This document shows positions 23,822 through 33,898 of a DNA stretch of 64,000 nt, piece after piece. Source of the stretch: Zygnema cylindricum (lineage: Eukaryota; Streptophyta; Zygnematophyceae; Zygnematales; Zygnemataceae); contig JBBHKE010002380.1 of assembly GCA_037447655.1 (NCBI GenBank), positions 550,588 to 614,587 on the forward strand. Reading direction: 5' to 3'. A program made the position numbers and the translations under genes. The notes under the pieces are model-generated. The model ran no database searches and was not told the DNA's origin. It was given only the letters and a program-made list of their open reading frames with translations. Every line of letters begins with the position of its first letter. Positions within the stretch are counted from its first letter, which is position 1.

Positions 23822-25783
23822 ACTAATGTCACCCAAAAGTATAAACACAAACAGAAAGAATATAAAATATATTGCAGAACTTGCAATGAAAACACTATTT
23901 GGGTACAAAGGGGTAAAAAACAGAAAGATATTTAAATGCTTAAAGAGTCACAAATTATAATTGCTTCGCAAACATGACAAACTGATTACTTGGTCTCGAC
24001 GAGCGTATTCTCGTTCCCTGGGAGCCGCTACGTCTCAAACCGCCTCGCCGGTATGTCACACCGCACAAGTAGAAACATATGTCACCATCGGATCTGTGAG
24101 GACCAAATCACCAAGTGTCCTTCCATGGGGGAAACCAAGTCAACCTGAGGGCTTGGAAAACCTCAAATTGGGGAAGAGAAGCACTTTATGAGAAGCCTCT
24201 TATTTGATGGCATACGCCATCTCGGCGACAAAAGGTGCAATTGCACCTCACACAAAAACATGTGCAAAAGTAAGCTCCCCTCTAGGTGAATACCAAAGCA
24301 ACTGATTCTTTAAAGAAAAAAAATGTTAGCTACAAACGGAGGGTGGGTGCCTAAAACACGATGGTTGGGGTAAAACCCAAATAAAGACGTACAAAAGACG
24401 TGAACTGTTCAAGTGTCAAAAAAATTGGTGTGGTTTGCAACCATGCACCCACCATTAGCCACGAAACACAGTCGTAAGCAAGCAAATGGTTGAGGAGAAA
24501 GTAGAGCCTAAAAGAGTTTTTGAAGTTCAAGGGTTGCTAGTTGTTGTGATATGCCTTAGTACAGCTAAAAGTTGATGTCGACAATGAGGGACGGAAATGG
24601 TGGGACCAGATTTCGGACATAAGTCTGTAAAAGTGCATGATCTGAGAGAAGAACCTAATTAAATCGTAATATACCATCCTCCAGTTCAGGGACGAACTCC
24701 GTTAAAAAAGAGACATCATCAACAATGAGAGGAGAGGTGTAATTTCATAGCCAATTACAACGAAATCTATGACAAAAAAAGTAGATGGTAGTATCGGTTG
24801 AAATTTGCAGATCCAGTGGGTGAAAGCAGAAAAAACACATTAAAGTCTGTGCAATAACAAAGGCGTGTGAAAAGACTCTCTTTTTACTTCTCATACTCAT
24901 AATTTAAAAACAAATAGAGAGAGAGAGAAATAATAAAAAAAAAAACGGGAGTTGGTCAAATTCGGAGGACCTAATTAGTGTGTAGAAAGCAACTAAACGC
25001 ATTTTTTGACTTATTGCAAGTGATATTTGGCGACAAATAGAAAGAGAAAAGGCCGATGGCTGAAGGTTCCAGAACGACATCGCGGGTTTCTACTTTCAAA
25101 GTGAACTGTTGAAAACATTTAAATTGCCTAACAAAGAACAAAGAAGGTAGTGATAGACGTTTATGAAGGATCTTAAGCAAAAGAGTTTTACAAAAAATAA
25201 TTCACAATACAAAAATTATTACACAGCGGAAGCTCATAAAAGACAAGAGGAATATTCAGCCAAAAAGATTTATAAGTGTTTTTGGCCAAAGCCTCTTTAC
25301 ATCATCTCTCTTCTCTCTTCTCTCTCTTCTCTAAATAATCTCTTCTCCAAGATTAATCATCTAAGATAGATTGATTAATTAATTCAATCGATGCTCTGCA
25401 CATGTACACTGCTGTCTATATATACTCGCTACTCTACACTAAGAGACAACAAGATAAGACAAGCAGAACTTAGCGTAGCGACGAAGTCTGTCCCTAGCTG
25501 ACTGTGCACTCTTCAATGAAAATTCCACGAAGGAAGGCGCACGCGCTTTCTTCCTTCGAAACAACAAACTCCAAACGTTGACTTAACACGTGTCGCTTCA
25601 CAAGTACACCTGCACGCAAAATCAAACATCTGTACATGAAGACAAAAGTCACGCCAAACGAAATAGTATGTTTCGTTCGCGGACGCTTCAAAATTAGTAC
25701 CACGAAACTTACATCGTACGTTTCGTATGATGACGTGGTACTTCACGTCAACAATTAAATGTTGGTATGACGCTTCGCGGAAC
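23822..25783. repeat. ~1.9-kb tandem duplication, unit 1 (segments A-B-C)
   Basis: Segment A 23822-24879 and segment C ~25479-25783 are both repeated downstream (25787-27358 and ~27359-27660). The 600-bp segment B (24880-25478) is absent from unit 2. A matches A' with only a handful of differences over about 1 kb, so the duplication is young. No coding domain in the unit. Unit 2 runs into a retrotransposon polypurine tract at 27770, so the unit may be part of a long LTR. Confidence 0.85.
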
Positions 25784-26813
25784 TAACCTAATGTCACCCA
25801 AAAGTATAACACAAACAGAAAGAATATAAAATATATTGCAGAACTTGCAATGAAAACACTATTTGGGTACAAAGGGGTAAAAAACAGAAAGATATTTAAA
25901 TGCTTAAAGAGTCACAAATTATAATTGCTTCGCAAACATGACAAACTGATTACTTGGTCTCGACGAGCGTATTCTCGTTCCCTGGGAGCCGCTACGTCTC
26001 AAACCGCCTCGCCGGTATGTCACACACCGCACAAGTAGAAACATATGTCACCATCGGATCTGTGAGGACCAAATCACCAAGTGTCCTTCCATGGGGGAAA
26101 CCAAGTCAACCTGAGGGCTTGGAAAACCTCAAATTGGGGAAGAGAAGCACTTTATGAGAAGCCTCTTATTTGATGGCATACGCCATCTCGGCGACAAAAG
26201 GTGCAATTGCACCTCACACAAAAACATGTGCAAAAGTAAGCTCCCCTCTAGGTGAATACCAAAGCAACTGATTCTTTAAAGAAAAAAAATGTTAGCTACA
26301 AACGGAGGGTGGGTGCCTAAAACACGATGGTTGGGGTAAAACCCAAATAAAGACGTACAAAAGACGTGAACTGTTCAAGTGTCAAAAAAATTGGTGTGGT
26401 TTGCAACCATGCACCCACCATTAGCCACGAAACACAGTCGTAAGCAAGCAAATGGTTGAGGAGAAAGTAGAGCCTAAAAGAGTTTTTGAAGTTCAAGGGT
26501 TGCTAGTTGTTGTGATATGCCTTAGTACAGCTAAAAGTTGATGTCGACAATGAGGGACGGAAATGGTGGGACCAGATTTCGGACGTAAGTCTGTAAAAGT
26601 GCATGATCTGAGAGAAGAACCTAATTAAATCGTAATATACCATCCTCCAGTTCAGGGACGAACTCCGTTAAAAAAGAGACATCATCAACAATGAGAGGAG
26701 AGGTGTAATTTCATAGCCAATTACAACGAAATCTATGACAAAAAAAGTGGATGGTAGTATTGTTAGATTTCCTAGAAATCCGGGATTCGGCATGTCCCAC
26801 ACTTGGGAAAATT

Positions 26814-26884
26814 GAGCCGGCCAGGGTTCGAACCTGGGACCTTTCACTTCAGCTGCGAACGCACTACCACTGTGCCACCAGCTC
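26814..26884 (-). ncRNA. tRNA-like gene in the left LTR of the TRIM
   Basis: On the minus strand 71 nt fold as a full cloverleaf. The acceptor GAGCTGG pairs CCGGCTC (one G-T); D arm GCAC-AGTGGTA-GTGC; anticodon arm TTCGC-AGCTGAA-GTGAA (one G-T); 5-nt variable loop; T arm CCAGG-TTCGAAC-CCTGG. TGGCACAGTGG fits the Pol III A box and GGTTCGAACCC the B box. TTTT follows the 3' end after two nucleotides. The backbone resembles plant tRNA-Cys from memory, but the loop would place CTG as anticodon and position 33 is G instead of the near-universal T. A working tRNA is therefore unlikely; a Pol III transcript is plausible. Confidence 0.65.
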
Positions 26885-27033
26885 GATGTTGAGACTGGCG
26901 GGTCCGTACCCATTTATTACGGGCGGCTCGAGTATGGATATTTCCATATTCTACCCCGTATTGGACCGGCTTCACGTGCCGATCCAACACCCCCCCTCAC
27001 GGGAAAGCCGGTCAAACCATCCGCAATCCCGCT

Positions 27034-27046
27034 GGCTCTGATACCA
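27034..27046 (-). promoter_or_regulatory. Primer-binding site of the TRIM (tRNA-iMet 3' end)
   Basis: TGGTATCAGAGCC on the minus strand, complementary to the 3' end of plant initiator tRNA-Met, abutting the LTR without spacer. Confidence 0.9.
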
Positions 27047-27099
27047 TGTTAGATTTCCTAGAAATCTTGGATTCGGCATGTCCCACACTTGGGAAAATT

Positions 27100-27170
27100 G
27101 AGCCGGCCAGGGTTCGAACCTGGGACCTTTCACTTCAGCTGCGAACGCACTACCACTGTGCCACCAGCTC
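27100..27170 (-). ncRNA. tRNA-like gene in the right LTR of the TRIM
   Basis: Same 71-nt cloverleaf as 26814-26884, with identical sequence through both boxes and the T4 run. For the minus-strand element this is the 5' LTR copy, so Pol III initiation here would read out through the LTR toward the PBS. Confidence 0.65.
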
Positions 27171-27768
27171 GATGTTGAGACTGGCGGGTCCGTACCCATT
27201 TATTACGGGCGGCTCGAGTATGGATATTTCCATATTCTACCCCGTATTGGACCGGCTTCACGTGCCAATCCAACAAGTATCGGTTGAAATTTGCAGATCC
27301 AGTGGGTGAAAGCAGAAAAAACACATTAAAGTCTGTGCAATAACAAAGGCGTGTGAAAACGACGAAGTCTGTCCCTAGCTGACTGTGCACTCTTCAATGA
27401 AAATTCCACGAAGGAAGGCGCACGCGCTTTCTTCCTTCGAAACAACAAACTCCAAACGTTGACTTAACACGTGTCGCTTCACAAGTACACCTGCACGCAA
27501 AATCAAACATCTGTACATGATGACAAAAGTCACGCGAAACGAAATAGTATGTTTCGTTTGCGGAGCTTCAAAATTAGTACCACGAAACATACATCGTAGG
27601 TTTCGTATGATGACGTGGTACTTCACGTCAACAATTAAATGTTGGTATGACGCTTCGCGGAAATACCGCGAAACGACAATAATCCAACAGTTTACGCCAA
27701 CGAGAATTAACTGCAATTGACGTGAACAAGGACAGACAACATTAGAAAATACAGGATGGTCCTGTAAC

Positions 27769-27776
27769 ACCCCCAT
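27769..27776 (-). promoter_or_regulatory. Polypurine tract and LTR start of a minus-strand copia
   Basis: On the minus strand GATGGGGG is followed by TGTTACAGGACC, the usual PPT-to-3'LTR arrangement. The copia RT fragment at 27990-29165 lies upstream in the same orientation. If so, the ~1.9 kb repeated unit to the left would be its long, duplicated 3' LTR. Inference; the other LTR end was not found. Confidence 0.4.
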
Positions 27777-27989
27777 CTTTTATATTTGTGATATCTGTTG
27801 CCGGCAAATAGCGTCGAACTGAGGACGGTTGTGGTCACAAAATAACCGAGCTTGTTCATAGCCGATCGATATGTGAAATCAACAGTGCTGTCCTCGATGT
27901 GATGACGTGTATAGTGAAACTAGATATCGATATGTTTCGTTCTTTTAAGGGTGATCAGGGTTCCGAAGGAATGCTAGAGCGCCTTGCAA

Positions 27990-29165
27990 ACTGGTAAAAA
28001 TTAGAGCTGCCAGAAGTTGAGCAAAGCGTGTGAAGAAGAAGCCAAGGCCAAATGGCTTCCTTTGTCGCATGAGAGGCAGCCATGTATTCTTCCTTGGTAG
28101 AGGAAATTGCAACGTTCGGTTGCTACGAGAACTCTAGGAGATGAGGGCGCCACCAAAGGAGAAGCAATAGCAAGTTATAGATTTACCATCGAGCTTATCA
28201 CTACCCGAATTCAAATCACAATGACCAATTATATCCATGGAGGAGGATCCACCAGGAAAAGTGAGAGTGAAATCGGTATTGTTGCGTAAGTAACGAAGGA
28301 CACGCTTGGTGGCATTGAAGTGCCCCAGAGTACGATTGTGAATAAATTGGGTGAATTGCTGGAAAAAAATGGAAAGGTCCGGACAGGAGCATTTATTAGT
28401 TAAGTTTCCAACAATAGAGCGATAGGTGGAGTGAAAAATGGGAGTGGAAGTGGAAAGGGAAAAAGAGGAATTGGGAAAAAGAGGAATTGGCATAAAGGGT
28501 AGTGGATGAAAATTGGCCAGACCAAAAGTATCCAGTATGGAAGAGATGTAGATGGACAGGAAGAGATGAAGTGTGTGGGTCGTTCGATCAGGATCAATTT
28601 GAATACCAAAAAAATAATGTAAGGGCCCAGATTAGTACTATCAAAATAAGAGGAAATAAGCCGCTTAATGTCTTTAATCGCGGCACTGGAAGGGCCCGGC
28701 AGCATTAATCATAAAAAAAAAATAAAAAAAAAATCATTAAATCATCAATGTAGGCAACTAAAATGACAAGGGTGTTGACCTCCCGGTGAATAAATTTAAC
28801 TGTGGTCGGTTTCTACCGGGTAAAACCGATACCAAGTAGCACCCCCTCCAACTTTTTACTCCGGCCCGGGATGTTTGTTTAAGGGCTAGAGATATTTGTT
28901 TAGCCAGCAAGCGAGATTTTCTTGCCCACGAGTGGCGAAACCTTCGGATTGGGTGAAATAAATGTCTTCATCTAATTCGCCATAGAGGAAGGTCGTTTGG
29001 ACATCACAGTGTTCAATTTCCCAACCAATTGCAGCCATGGCTACATGGTAGGAATGGAGGTACATTTAAACACCGTAGCGAAAGTCTCATTGAAGTCAAT
29101 GTCTTCCACTCGTGGTAAACAACAATTTTCAAAAACGAGCTTTTTATTTTTGGAAAGAGCAGTCG
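27990..29165 (-). pseudogene. Ty1/copia RT-RNase H fragment
   Basis: Minus-strand reading, from high to low coordinates: VEDIDFNETFA and CDVQTTFLYGELDEDIYF (RT N-terminal motifs, usually DYxETFAPV and DVKTAFLxG), then VILVAYIDDLMI near 28750 (catalytic YIDD kept), then IKDIKRLISSYFDSTNLGP, YRSIVGNLT and HFNATKRVLRYLRN leading into RNase H (KLDGKSITCYCFSFGG). Several stops and frameshifts. Integrase is not recognisable upstream. Confidence 0.8.
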
Positions 29166-29184
29166 GAGTTGAACTTTTGCCGAA

Positions 29185-29265
29185 GGACCCACCGATTTTT
29201 TAGGGTTTTTTAGGGTTTTTTTGAGTTTTTTTGGCTTTTTAGGGTTTTTTAGCTTGCCGTCCTGG
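29185..29265. repeat. (TTTTTTAGGG)n degenerate tract
   Basis: About six imperfect units of a T-run followed by AGGG or GAG/GGC. Telomere-like in wording but not a true TTTAGGG array. Confidence 0.6.
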
Positions 29266-29319
29266 GAGAAGGTGGCAAAAATTCCGGGTGTTATTTTTTG
29301 TAAGAGAGGTTTATTCATT

Positions 29320-30240
29320 ATAAATGGTTTCTATTGTGGTGCGTACGGTCGTTTTAGTGTGGCTTTGTGGTTGGGTGGGAAAGTGGCTGTAACGTCGTGT
29401 CACGCACCCCTGGCTTATAAAAGACAGACAAATGGCATACAGGTGTTAGGAACAAAGGATTTAGTGGAAGAGGAAGGAGAATTAGAGGTGGGGAGTGGTG
29501 AATTAGTGGAGGAGAGGGTAGAATTGGGTAAAGGAATAATAGCAGAGGGACGTGAGGGAGAAGGAGGAGATAAGACAGAATCTGGTAGAAGGAGAGAGGA
29601 ATCTGGTAGGTTTTCGGTAGTGTTAGGTGTGGCTAGAGGATGGAAGGGTTTCGGCAAAAGAGGGAAGGTGATGTGAATGGGAGAGGGAGGAAGGGAGGAG
29701 GAGAGGGAAGGGAAAGAGATGAGGGAGGAAGGGCGAAGAAAGATGCAGACGAGGCAGAGAGGAGAGTTTGGGGAAAGGGAGTTAGTGAAGCGAACGTCAC
29801 GGGGGAGGAAAAAGGTCAGATGGTAGGTCGACGAGCTACGATATGCTTTGGTGTCGATTGCGCATACGACAAAAATGCCAGGCAGCGCATGGGAACTTCA
29901 CTTGCTGCCACGCGGTGGAAGATCGTCGAACGAAGATTCAGTTCCAAAGGTCTTACGACAGGTGACGTGGGCTTTACGACCGTCCAGATTTGGAGTAAAG
30001 TTTGTCTTAGAGTTGCCACGTGGCACAATAATTCCTCAAAAGAATTGTTGTTGGAACTGCGTCAATGCGAGATGTCGGCGGCAAACAGGATTGGACCGAC
30101 CCAGCAGGACAAGCGTCAGGATTGTTCCAGTACGTCCGATATTCCCTCAGGCGTTGCCAGAAATCGTTTCTGATCGTACGGAAACGATTAATGGCGTTAA
30201 TAAATTATCATTTGACCAATTTTCCATCATGTCGTGCCAG
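29320..30240. other. Probable copia spacer and unknown sequence
   Basis: The minus strand of 29415-29660 encodes a Ser/Pro-rich stretch, as expected of the copia integrase-RT linker, in line with the RT fragment. 29640-30240 has open plus-strand frames rich in Gly/Arg/Glu but no domain I can name. Confidence 0.35.
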
Positions 30241-30245
30241 TAAGC

Positions 30246-30466
30246 TACACCGTCGATCGTATTTAGCTTGTATGTTTTTTTTGTCTCTTAAAACATCTTT
30301 TCTCCGTACATACATGTCGGATTGTAGATCTGACGGTTGCGATTGAAAGTTTGTATTTTCAGCTTACGAATGGCGGTCTTAAATTAAAAATCGGACAAAT
30401 GTGTACGGAGATAAGACGTTTTCAGTGGCGAAAAAAACATTCACGCTAAACACGATCGACGGTGCA
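30246..30466. mobile_element. 221-bp hairpin MITE, uninterrupted copy
   Basis: Left end TACACCGTCGATCGT (30246-30260) and right end ACGATCGACGGTGCA (30452-30466) pair at 14 of 15. Inner arms TTAAAACATCTTTTCTCCG and the complement near 30410 match the copy at 3497-4079, and the length is identical (221 bp) once that copy's insertion is removed. No ORF. Confidence 0.75.
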
Positions 30467-30645
30467 CAGTACTGTACCTTTCACCTACGTGCCTTATATA
30501 GGTTGGCGCCACGTAGGCTTGGGCTCAGAGTCTAAACATCGTCAGAGATTCTTACACCATAGAATCTGAATGAGAGATTTGCACGATCGTATTAAACACA
30601 GATTTGTACATGCGGACTATATCATTTTGCGTACTGTACACCGCG

Positions 30646-31629
30646 AATGGTAATTAGCGTTATGCACACTAATTCCGTCGCCCCAAATTTTGACTCTATC
30701 ACCCTAAATAGAGTACACAGCGAATCGAAATTAGTAGGGTTGGGTATCGGGTAAATTCATATCGCGATAATTTCGATATTCCATATATCGAATATCGATC
30801 GAGCAGATTCCTCGATATATCGTACCGGGACCAACATAAATTATCGCGATATATATCGCAAAAACTGGGTGTCCGTACAGTCCTAGTACGGAAAATCAAA
30901 TGGAAAATCGTACGGTTACCCCCCCACCCGGCGCGCCTCAGTGGGGTGAAAAAAATTGGGAAAAAAAAAAAAAAAAAAAAAATTAATGCCTCGATATATC
31001 GGGAATACGATATATCGGCGATATATCGCGATAATTTGGTTTTCGATATATCGAAGCGATATATCGATTATCGGGTACCTGACATTCGATATATATCGAA
31101 TATCGGCAAAAGGTCCTCGATACCCAACACTAGTAATTAGAGTAATGAAAAAAATAGAGTACAAAAACTAAAAAAAAAAAATTAGAGTAATTAACTCTAA
31201 TTTATGTGATAGAGTTGTTTCAACAATGAAGTTTACTCTAATTTATTTAAGTACTCTAATTTGGCACGCTAATATCCTCTACTGTAAATAAGGTATCCGT
31301 ACAAAATTTGGCAAAACGTACAGTTTATCGTCACTATGACGTTTGCACTACGCGGTTTGATAAAACGCAGTTACGTGAGAACGGCCAGTATTGAATCATT
31401 ATTTGTACTTTTTTACTTAATAAAGTACAATTTTGCAAGGTCTGAGGTCGTCCGTACTCCATACTATTTAAAACGAACCTTATTTATTAGAATTAAAAAC
31501 CCTAATTAAACTTTACCTTATATAGAATAATGAAAAAATTAGAATCATCTACTCTATTTCATGTGATAGAGTCGAAATTTCGAGCGACCAAATTAGAGTA
31601 ATTTACTCTAATTACGATTCGCAGTGTAC
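30646..31629. mobile_element. Nested inverted-repeat elements of the CACCG..AATCG family
   Basis: TIR-like left ends at 30646 (TACACCGCGAATGGTAATTAG) and 30713 (GTACACAGCGAATCG); right end at 31616-31629 (GATTCGCAGTGTAC). The outer arms also pair inside: GACTCTATCACCCTAAATAGAG near 30691 with CTCTATTTCATGTGATAGAGTC near 31552. The interior carries a hAT-like MITE (30735-31132). No coding capacity. Further right ends of the same family lie near 32044-32068 (ATTACGATTCGCGGTGTAC), so a larger nest probably extends to there. Confidence 0.6.
30735..31132. mobile_element. hAT-like MITE, second complete copy
   Basis: Termini TAGGGTTGGGTATCG and CGATACCCAACACTA; flanks GAAATTAG (30727-30734) and GTAATTAG (31133-31140), a TSD matching at 7 of 8. 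The interior matches 3705-4058: CGATATATCG arms, a CCCCCAC..GTGGGG centre, and an A-run 30961-30981. Confidence 0.8.
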
Positions 31630-31632
31630 ATA

Positions 31633-32068
31633 ATTCTAAATTATTCTCTACATGATTTAAGGAATAGTTTGAATCAGCGTTAACAACTCTAATATAGTGT
31701 CGTTTTAAATAGTGTGGCCTACAGTCGGTGTCTGACCTTGCAAAATTGTACTTTATTAACTACAAAAGTACAAAAAATGACTTAATATAAGCCGTTGTCA
31801 TGAAACTGCGTTTTTCACAAACAACATAGTGCAAACGTCATAATGACTTGAAACTGTACGTTTTGTCAAATTATGTAGTGTGCCTAATTTACAGGAAAGA
31901 TATCAGCGCGGATAATTAGTACAGAAAGAAACCCAAATTAGAGGTATTGATAAATTAGAGTAAAATTTGTATTTGAAAAAACTTGATAACACAAACTAGA
32001 GTTAATAATTTTTTTTTTTTTTTTTTACTCTAATTATTTCTTTACTCGAATTACGATTCGCGGTGTAC
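31633..32068. other. MITE-derived AT-rich sequence
   Basis: ACTCTAATT/AATTAGAGT words typical of the interior of the inverted-repeat family, ending in the right terminus near 32068. Boundaries of individual insertions could not be resolved. Confidence 0.4.
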
Positions 32069-32160
32069 CTAAATATTTTGAAACCCAACATCCATACCAC
32101 GAAAGGTGCAAAGCAAGCGCAAGAGTGGCTTTTGGTGGATTTGTATTCACCCAATCCCAA

Positions 32161-32280
32161 AGCACATGCAGCACGTAGCACGTGTAATGTCATCATCGCT
32201 CGTCCATCCCAGAGATTATAAGCACATGCCACGCGTAGCACGTGTAATGTCATCATCGCTCGTCCATCGCAGAGATAAAT
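32161..32280. repeat. 60-bp exact-period tandem duplication
   Basis: 32161-32220 and 32221-32280 both begin AGCACATGC and share TAGCACGTGTAATGTCATC; few differences. Confidence 0.9.
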
Positions 32281-32329
32281 TTTTTAAACAGGTGTAGCAA
32301 TTATACACGACCCCTTTGTGAGTGACGTC

Positions 32330-32500
32330 CTCATTGTAGGATATTAAACACAAACTTGCTGAATAAGACGACTTCGTTGAATCCGCCATTGAAGCCGCCA
32401 TTGAAGCCGCACTAAAGCTTCCTCGAACCTCGCCAAAAGAAACCATGTCTATGGCCCTATGACAAGAGTAAAAGCATGTTCAGGCTCGCAAATAGTGGGC
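32330..32500 (+). repeat. Dispersed repeat with Ala/Ile/Glu-coding frame, copy 2
   Basis: Similar to 4905-5055. GAATCCGCCATTGAAGCC is partly reiterated, and a CATGTCTA.G segment and an AGCATGTT.AGGCTC tail are shared. Non-functional. Confidence 0.45.
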
Positions 32501-32755
32501 TACTTGGAGACAACAACCTATGCATTTGTGTCTATTGTACTTAGAAGAAAATGAATAGGATCAGAAACCACTTTCTCTGAAATGTGAAAAATGGAGGTAT
32601 TACGCCTTACAATTTAAGTTCTGATGAGGTGGAGGTACAGTTACATGCAATGGAAACCAACAAGATTTCTCGTGGTTTTCAAAGGCGTGGTATATCTACT
32701 CTAGATCGCCTCACCAAGAGTCTTAATCGGTCTAGCCAGAACCAAAAGGTACAAG
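32500..32755. other. Flank of the composite copia insertion
   Basis: Nothing recognised; ends with AGAAT, the left target duplication. Confidence 0.4.
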
Positions 32756-32760
32756 AGAAT

Positions 32761-33802
32761 TGCAACTCTGAGACCTCAATAGGTCCTCAAAGTAGGCAGC
32801 CCACACGAAGCCTCTAGGATAACCCTGACCACTTTGTGTTTTAGCAAAAATAACTGCCACCTTGGCAGATAAAAACTTTGACCACCTTCACCCCTATAAA
32901 GGCAAGACTCCCCTATTGGATAGCAAAAAGAATCTTTGAATTTGCTCCCCTGAGCACTAAATTATGGTGGGTCGAAATTGACCTTTTGTACAAAAGCTCT
33001 CTCGAAGAGAGGGTCTTATCTACTAAATTTTTTGAAGTCCTATCACACTCTTAAACTCTATTTACTGACGTACAGCACCAATCACAATATTGTGTCGTAC
33101 AGAAAGGTACAGGTGCCGGTGTACTTTTTATACAGACATTATATGACATGGCCAAAAAGTCGACACAAGTCATGTTTAGATTCGTTCCTGTAATCCTCGG
33201 AGATGCATTAATCCAATGTGGTTGTGCCACGTGTCATTCAATGTGGCGATGATCGCAAACCGCCAAAATCGTGTTCTGCGATCTCGGCTTTCTTTGCGAT
33301 TGTCTGATCGAAACCGGGTGTCAATTTTAGCAGTCATAAATACTTTCACGATTTTTAATTCAAACCTGAAACAAATGCGAGATATTTGTTTCAAGATATT
33401 TCGTATCCGGTACAATACAAACTGTATCTTTGTCCTAATATTCCGTTAAATGAAATAGTTTAGGTATAAACATTTATATAGTTATCAAACCTTATATTAT
33501 GTAACACTAGTCTTAGACTAATTGGATAAAACTACTGTATAATGACGATTTTGACGGACAACACGTATTAGGTTCAAATCCTAGGTCTATCAAATACCAT
33601 TTTGGTAAATCTACCAATCTACTGTATGTCTCCCTCTGGATAGCATTGGCAACCATGGCTTTAGCTCTCTCTCTAACTCTCAATGACTGCGAGAAGTGTG
33701 GGAGCTGAAGAGAGGAGTTAGAGGAAGACTACCTTTGCTTCATATTTGCATTTTATCTTTTACAAAGCCTAGAATATACTAAAAGAACCTTTAATTTCTA
33801 CA
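32761..33802 (-). repeat. LTR A (3' LTR) of the composite copia
   Basis: Plus-strand ends TGCAAC and TTTCTACA. Matches LTR B over its length apart from the hAT insertion and small tandem duplications in B. Holds plus-strand A-box-like TAGACTAATTGG (33514) and B box GGTTCAAATCC (33571). Confidence 0.85.
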
Positions 33803-33898
33803 CTCCCCTTATTTTCTAGTCACTCTTTAATTTAAGACCACACTTTTCGCTGCAAAAAAATAGTTTAGGGGAAGGCACAGGTTTGGTCATCATATTTC

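Larger units (their letters stand above)
26761..27275 (-). mobile_element. TRIM retrotransposon with tRNA-like LTRs, complete
   Basis: Two 229-bp LTRs, 26761-26989 and 27047-27275, differ at only three positions. The plus-strand LTR starts TGTTAGATTTCC and ends ATCCAACA (TG...CA). The 57-bp interior holds a polypurine tract (GTGAGGGGGGG on the minus strand, 26990-27000) next to the left LTR, and TGGTATCAGAGCC on the minus strand (27034-27046) touching the right LTR. That is the standard PBS for initiator tRNA-Met, so the element reads right to left. Perfect 5-bp TSD AGTAT at 26756-26760 and 27276-27280. No coding capacity; it must use another element's proteins. The size and layout are those of terminal-repeat retrotransposons in miniature. 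Confidence 0.95.
25787..27660. repeat. ~1.9-kb tandem duplication, unit 2 (A'-C' with TRIM inserted)
   Basis: Contains A' (25787-27358, interrupted by the TRIM 26761-27275) joined directly to C' (27359-27660). Unit 1 has 600 bp between A and C; here the join reads GTGAAAACGACGAAGTC. Either B was inserted in unit 1 or deleted in unit 2. Confidence 0.85.

Noticed and set aside
26814-26884. Ordinary functional nuclear tRNA gene
   Set aside because: It lies inside both LTRs of a mobile element, lacks T at position 33 and has an odd anticodon loop, so it is annotated as tRNA-like.
29848-30243. 131-codon plus-strand ORF
   Set aside because: Arg/Ser-rich with no motif; overlaps other frames of equal length and runs to the MITE at 30246.
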